From assembly GCA_011634665.1 (NCBI GenBank), contig WAEK01000050.1, positions 1-35,262 of the forward strand: a stretch of DNA of 35,262 bases, in the 5' to 3' direction. Both the position numbers and the translations under genes were made by a program. A model generated the notes under the pieces. That model ran no database searches. It had not been told where the DNA came from and saw nothing but the letters and a program-made list of their open reading frames with translations. The stretch is from Mortierella sp. BCC40632 (lineage: Eukaryota; Mortierellomycota; Mortierellomycetes; Mortierellales; Mortierellaceae). The stretch's first letter is position 1. The number at the start of each line of letters is the position of its first letter. Below, in pieces: positions 31,480 through 35,262 of this stretch.

Positions 31480-32300
31480 TTCCGATTAAGTATTTAGAAT
31501 GCTGTTATAAACGAGTACCAATATCTTTTACATACTTTTTTATTTGATTTTTTATTTTTTTTTAAGCTAGGAACACTGATTGACTATCTTACCTTTACTT
31601 TTACTTTTAAATTTATACTTGAGTACCTACCTTTTAAATTCAATCATTAACACCACATCCAACACAAACATATAATTTATTTTATTTTAACCCATCGTTC
31701 AAGTGTAGCCACCTCTCTCTTTTTTTTTTCTATTCACCAAACAGGTTCAGCGTATGGTCTGGTTTTTTCCTTTTATTTTTTTTTTTTTGCATGATCCATT
31801 ACATGAGGTTACTGCGGAAAGGACTGTTAATACTCAAACCACAGTTAGTATCTTATATTTTAATTTTGTGACTGAGGCCACATGACCTTTTGTTACTGAC
31901 TTTTAAGCACGTACAACCTTTTGTGCAGACACTAACGCACGGTGTATTAGAATTTACTAGCATGATAGTGTTATCAACACACAGGGTTTCCCATGCAAAG
32001 TGAGGCTCTCCTTTTTCAAATTGTGCACGTCACACTATACCTTCTGTGATAGCCTTGTTTTTTCACCTGCCTTCACCCCCTTTTCCCTTGATCCCATGGA
32101 ACAAAACTTTTCACTCACACTATGCCACAACCACAACAGAACTTTGTATTTTGAGCATTACTGTTCCAAAGGTTACACTTAGACTCTAATGACAATCCAA
32201 TCCTTTTTCCATCAGCCACCATACCTGACAAGCATCTGACGACCAATTTTCCAACAGCTTTTCCGCTTCAGAATAATCTCAGCCTCAAGGCAATATCGAT
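31480..32300. other. T-rich DNA, no supported gene
   Basis: T tracts near 31540-31565 and 31715-31790. A plus ORF at 32000-32182 has no motif. I see nothing to name. Confidence 0.45.
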
Positions 32301-32331
32301 CCTACCAAGAATCCTAAAAGGGTTAAAACCA

Positions 32332-32470
32332 CTACCTGAGAAAATACCACACCGTCAATAAGGCTTCCAAAGAAATACTTCCACGGACACTATTTTTACC
32401 TTCAACATTGAAAGAAATCCCGACCTCGAAATGCGCATTATCTGTTCTGCCGCAACAACTACAATTGTAT
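32332..32470 (-). CDS. coding-like island without start
   Basis: The minus frame is open to a TAG complementing 32332-32334. It contains CSCCGRTDNAHFEVGISF and NSVRGSISLEALLTVWYF. The plus strand is also partly open nearby (32552-32656, FLDSDSVNLRDLNGWHL), so coding strand and extent are uncertain. No family is recognised, and the CSCC cluster alone is not diagnostic. Confidence 0.3.
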
Positions 32471-33125
32471 CGATAGTTTAATAGCCCATATTTTTACGGC
32501 TTTGTTAAATCGCAATCCATGTCAGACCGTAATCCATAGCCACAGATTTTTGATCCAAAATTTTTAGATAGTGACTCCGTCAACCTGAGAGATCTCAACG
32601 GATGGCATCTGACGACTACAAACATTTCAATATCACTTCACCAAAACCTTTGAGTTAATCCCAGTTCCCTCGTCCGGTTCCAGTTTCTGCCTCTTCCCCA
32701 ACTCCATTAAAGTCCTGTTTCTCCATCGCTCCCTCGACAACATAAGTCGATTTATTTTTTTTTATCAACTTCATCCATCCACCCTATCAAGAAAAAAAAA
32801 AAAAGATATCTTTGACCTACTATTCTTCCTATCTGTTTTTTTTTTTTCCGTTTCTTAACATAAAAAGTTTTATATTAAAAATTCTCCGTGACTATCAATT
32901 TACCACAAGTTTCCTATTTCATAATAATTTAATTATCAGCTATTAGATTGTGTTGGGGAGCTGTCCATGTCCTTACACGAGGGTCGCCTGTGTACGTGAA
33001 CAAGAGGACGCGCGAGGCCATTGACGAGGAACTCCCGAAGGGTTAGGACAAGATCCCATACGGTGGAGAGAATTGCTAATGTCTGGTTATGGAAGTAGTT
33101 TTTATTATTATTATTACTATTATTT

Positions 33126-33344
33126 TTGATGAATAATAAAATCAAGTCCGCATACAATACTTTGCCGAACACCTGGTTTCAGCTCTACTCGAGTGAGTTA
33201 TTTTACTTCGGTCATGTTCACGCCGCCATGGGCTTTTTAAAGATGGATAGATTCCAAAGAGAGTACACGCCATCGACCGAATCCGGAAGCCTTTCTTTTT
33301 GGACACAAAAATGGACCTCGTTCTTGTTTCAGGAATGGTCCTGA
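33126..33344 (+). CDS. unrecognised 72-codon ORF
   Basis: The ATG frame is open to a stop at 33342. It is rich in aromatic residues (TWFQLYSSELFYFGHVH, then SLSFWTQKWTSFLFQEW). The minus strand is open as well: 32936-33172, and a frame without ATG across 33180-33340. The base composition is balanced and gives no help with the strand. A GC-richer block at 32960-33070 just upstream is also stop-free in plus frame 2. Function unknown. Confidence 0.35.
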   Translation: MMNNKIKSAYNTLPNTWFQLYSSELFYFGHVHAAMGFLKMDRFQREYTPSTESGSLSFWTQKWTSFLFQEWS

Positions 33345-34005
33345 GAGAGTTTTGATTACGCAGTGTGTTCCATCTGATCCAGAGATTACAGAGCCATGTC
33401 CATTGTACCTTTACCGTCGTTCAATAATCAAAAGCATACATTGACCTTGTATTCAATAGACGTTTTCTTTCCTGTTGGATAAAATGTAACAGATCCAAGG
33501 ACTATTCTCATGACCCCCTTTTCCCCCCACATTTCCTTCGACCTGTTGAATCATTTTATCCACTTTCTATAACCCTCCACACTCCTTCAAAGCCGGTGTC
33601 CGATATACCACACTTTTGCAACAAGACGATCCTCGCCCAGATAGAAACCGTCCAGCTTTTCGTTCTGTTGTCCTACATGTTTGATGTTCTTAATTTTTCG
33701 TATATTTATTTATCTATTTTTGATTTTTTACCACTTTTGAACAAAGCCCAGAATGATCATTTATAAAAAACTGGTGGTATCCTTCATAGAAAGTATCCAC
33801 CGGCTATCTTTTTTTTTGATTGCAATAAAAAAAAGAGGAATATGTAACCAGATATTTATAACGACGCAATTCCTTTTTGGGAACCATTTTAAACAGTCCG
33901 GTCAAAACCCTTCTGCATCACACATAGTCAGAATTCATGCGCAAATGAGGACTTTATTTATTTATAGATTTATTATAAACTAAATGGACTTCTATTTTTC
34001 TTTGT

Positions 34006-34096
34006 AAAGAAAAAGAAAGAAAAGAAAGAAAAAGAAAGAAAAAAAAGAAAGAAAGAAAGAAAGAAAGAAAGAAAAGAAAAATGAAAAGAAAAAGAG
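34006..34096. repeat. GAAA microsatellite
   Basis: About 90 bases of near-perfect gaaa units with a few aaaaag interruptions. It is the one long purine tract on a strand that is otherwise pyrimidine-rich. Confidence 0.95.
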
Positions 34097-34133
34097 GGAG
34101 TTAGTCGGTATTTATCACGGTATCGTCACTGGC

Positions 34134-34689
34134 CTAGAACGCTACCCCCGTGCTCTGCCCCTGTCTCAACTGTTCAAACATGGATGGGTTGTTGTAACTA
34201 TATCCCGCTGGGGATGGTCCGTTAGTTGGGAGATAATGACAAGGGGTCTCGTACTTTGGACTCGTGCTATCAAAGAGGTCTGTCAAGATGACGCTGTCTC
34301 ACAGGTAGTACCTTTCGATGACCTGTCCCATCATCTCCGACTTGTCGCGGGCTTCTTCCAGTGCCAAGATCTTGCTGTGCAAAAATTGGTAGAAGAAATT
34401 TTGGCTCCTGGTAATGTACGCCTTTATTTCTCCAACTCTCATTGTCGAGCCTACAATGACAATGGTTACTTTCAACTTTTCGACCAGAGATGTTCCGTAC
34501 GCAACGATGACTGACCTTTCCCCGATCTGTTTCAGCTTGTCCCATGAATTGGAGAGAATTTCCATGTTAGGTATACCCATTTTTACACCGTTTCAATCAC
34601 AACAGCGACCGACTTCAACCCTCAGATACATACCTTTTGGCATCGGTAGACACACTTAGATAGTCAATCCCAAAACCGTAGACCGACAT
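34134..34689 (-). pseudogene. unknown minus-strand gene with an in-frame TGA
   Basis: One minus frame is open from 34580 to the stop at 34134-34136 except for a single TGA at 34299-34301. Before it lie SNSWDKLKQIGERSVIVAYG, EKLKVTIVIVG and KILALEEARDKSEMMGQVIE. After it lie DSVILTDLFDSTSPKYE and a proline, asparagine and tyrosine-rich tail (GPSPAGYSYNNPSMFEQ). Upstream pieces in other frames start at an ATG at 34689 (MSVYGFGIDYLSVSTDAKR) and give KSVAVVIETV. The product would be about 185 residues. Plus ORF 34236-34514 is its antisense. The C-terminal tail looks disordered. No family recognised. Confidence 0.55.
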
Positions 34690-34811
34690 TTGGGATGTTC
34701 TTTACTAGAACGTCGCAGGATAGCAGGCCACCTTTTGCCTTTCACTGGCCTCCCTCCGGCTCCTGGAGTTCCCGAGATCCACCTCAGCTCCATTTCTCCG
34801 TGGTAGTCCAT
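34656..34811 (-). CDS. small ORF just upstream of the TGA gene
   Basis: A 51-codon minus ORF with an ATG (34811) and a TAA at 34656-34658. It is basic, with ELRWISGTPGAGGRPVKGKR early. It overlaps the ATG at 34689 in another frame. It could be the true N-terminal part of the next gene, joined by a frame change near 34690. No family is recognised. Confidence 0.35.
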   Translation of the reverse strand: MDYHGEMELRWISGTPGAGGRPVKGKRWPAILRRSSKEHPKCRSTVLGLTI

Positions 34812-34815
34812 TCGT

Positions 34816-34998
34816 TTGGAGTCCTACCGGCTTGTTCGAAACGCTATTGAGCAAAATGCTCGTTCACCCGCTTTTACCCGCTCAATGAGCCTTCTCCTTG
34901 ACCCTCGACATGTGAATACTATGCTGTGGTGCTTCAATCCTGACTCTAATCAGAACCTGCCTCGTCTCGACCTTTTTCGAGCCCATTTCCTTCCGTAA
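34816..34998 (+). CDS. unrecognised 60-codon frame with TTG at its start
   Basis: The plus frame is open from a TTG at 34816 to a TAA at 34996; no ATG start is available, so it is more likely a piece of a larger frame. It is well mixed in composition (YRLVRNAIEQNARSPAFTR, then LLLDPRHVNTMLWCF). It is GC-richer than most of the window. The region continues without an obvious gene to the CA repeat at 35150. Confidence 0.35.
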   Translation: MESYRLVRNAIEQNARSPAFTRSMSLLLDPRHVNTMLWCFNPDSNQNLPRLDLFRAHFLP

Positions 34999-35149
34999 CG
35001 GCCCCTATCTTTCCGCTTCAACCTTTCGGACCTCATTCGCTCTACTTCGCTCTACTGCTCTTATCACTCCTACTGATGGTCTCAATGGTCCTGACGGTGG
35101 GACAGAGAGGCGCGTCGCAAACGTAGGCGATGCCTGGAGCATGCTACTT

Positions 35150-35164
35150 CACACACACACACAC
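35150..35164. repeat. CA microsatellite
   Basis: Seven uninterrupted CA units, immediately before the second copy of the dispersed repeat. Confidence 0.9.
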
Positions 35165-35175
35165 AATAATTCCGG

Positions 35176-35262
35176 GGCACGCACCGTACCTTAGTAAAGT
35201 CCTTGATAGACTTCTGATGAGTGACTTCAGTGATGGATAAGTCCCAGAGTCTGACCCCTCTC
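35176..35262 (+). repeat. dispersed repeat, copy B, cut by the window end
   Basis: Matches copy A at 22040-22131 in the same orientation. The first 17 bases are identical, and the end (gtcccagagt, then tgacccct) is nearly identical up to the last base of the window. Its right boundary is not visible. Confidence 0.8.

Noticed and set aside
34085..34115. gggagttagtcgg resembling an internal LSU rRNA motif
   Set aside because: The similarity is about a dozen bases and does not extend on either side.
35210..35262. Box C/D snoRNA-like motifs (tgatgag and ctga) in repeat copy B
   Set aside because: Copy A does not conserve the boxes and no terminal stem pairs, so a snoRNA is not supported.
1..35262. 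CRISPR array, phage or bacterial operon
   Set aside because: The tandem repeats have no regular spacers, there are no compact gene runs with ribosome-binding sites, and the rRNA is eukaryotic.

Overview
This 35 kb window looks like eukaryotic nuclear DNA, most likely from a fungus. It has no bacterial-style compact genes, no long intact ORF (the longest is 143 codons), many T/C tracts and several minisatellites. It carries the 3' end of a cytoplasmic large-subunit rRNA close to fungal 25S/28S, a Helitron rolling-circle transposon, and a triple C2H2 zinc-finger module of fungal transcription-factor style. The lineage within fungi cannot be fixed from these data.

Layout, left to right. 1-250 is a 25-bp minisatellite. 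600-7700 is AT-rich DNA with short coding-like islands and no recognised family. 8478-11292 on the minus strand is a Helitron Rep/helicase gene that is recognisable from end to end but broken by frameshifts. 12431-14173 (minus) holds further coding-like pieces, including an acidic one. 15691-15897 (plus) is a small ORF. 16495-16842 (plus) is the zinc-finger module. 17010-17613, 20038-20325 and 21141-21755 are minus-strand coding-like pieces. 22040-22131 is a roughly 90-bp dispersed repeat, and 22351-22918 is the orphan LSU rRNA 3' fragment. 24114-25768 holds a GC-rich ORF and a minus-strand gene with a lysine-rich 12-bp minisatellite. 27003-29450 holds coding pieces on either side of two long-period tandem repeats. 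30930-31479 is a plus-strand coiled-coil-like remnant. 33126-35262 has a GAAA microsatellite, a minus-strand gene with one in-frame TGA, and a second copy of the dispersed repeat running off the window end.

Two properties colour everything. First, almost the whole plus strand is pyrimidine-rich, so the minus strand is purine-rich and most coding-like islands read better there. Second, every recognisable gene is broken by single-base frame changes. In the zinc-finger module at least two of these fall in C-runs, which fits uncorrected long-read errors as well as pseudogene decay. The genes show no operon-like or pathway relationship. The only coherent functional unit is the Helitron, where Rep would nick and join DNA and the Pif1-type helicase would unwind it.
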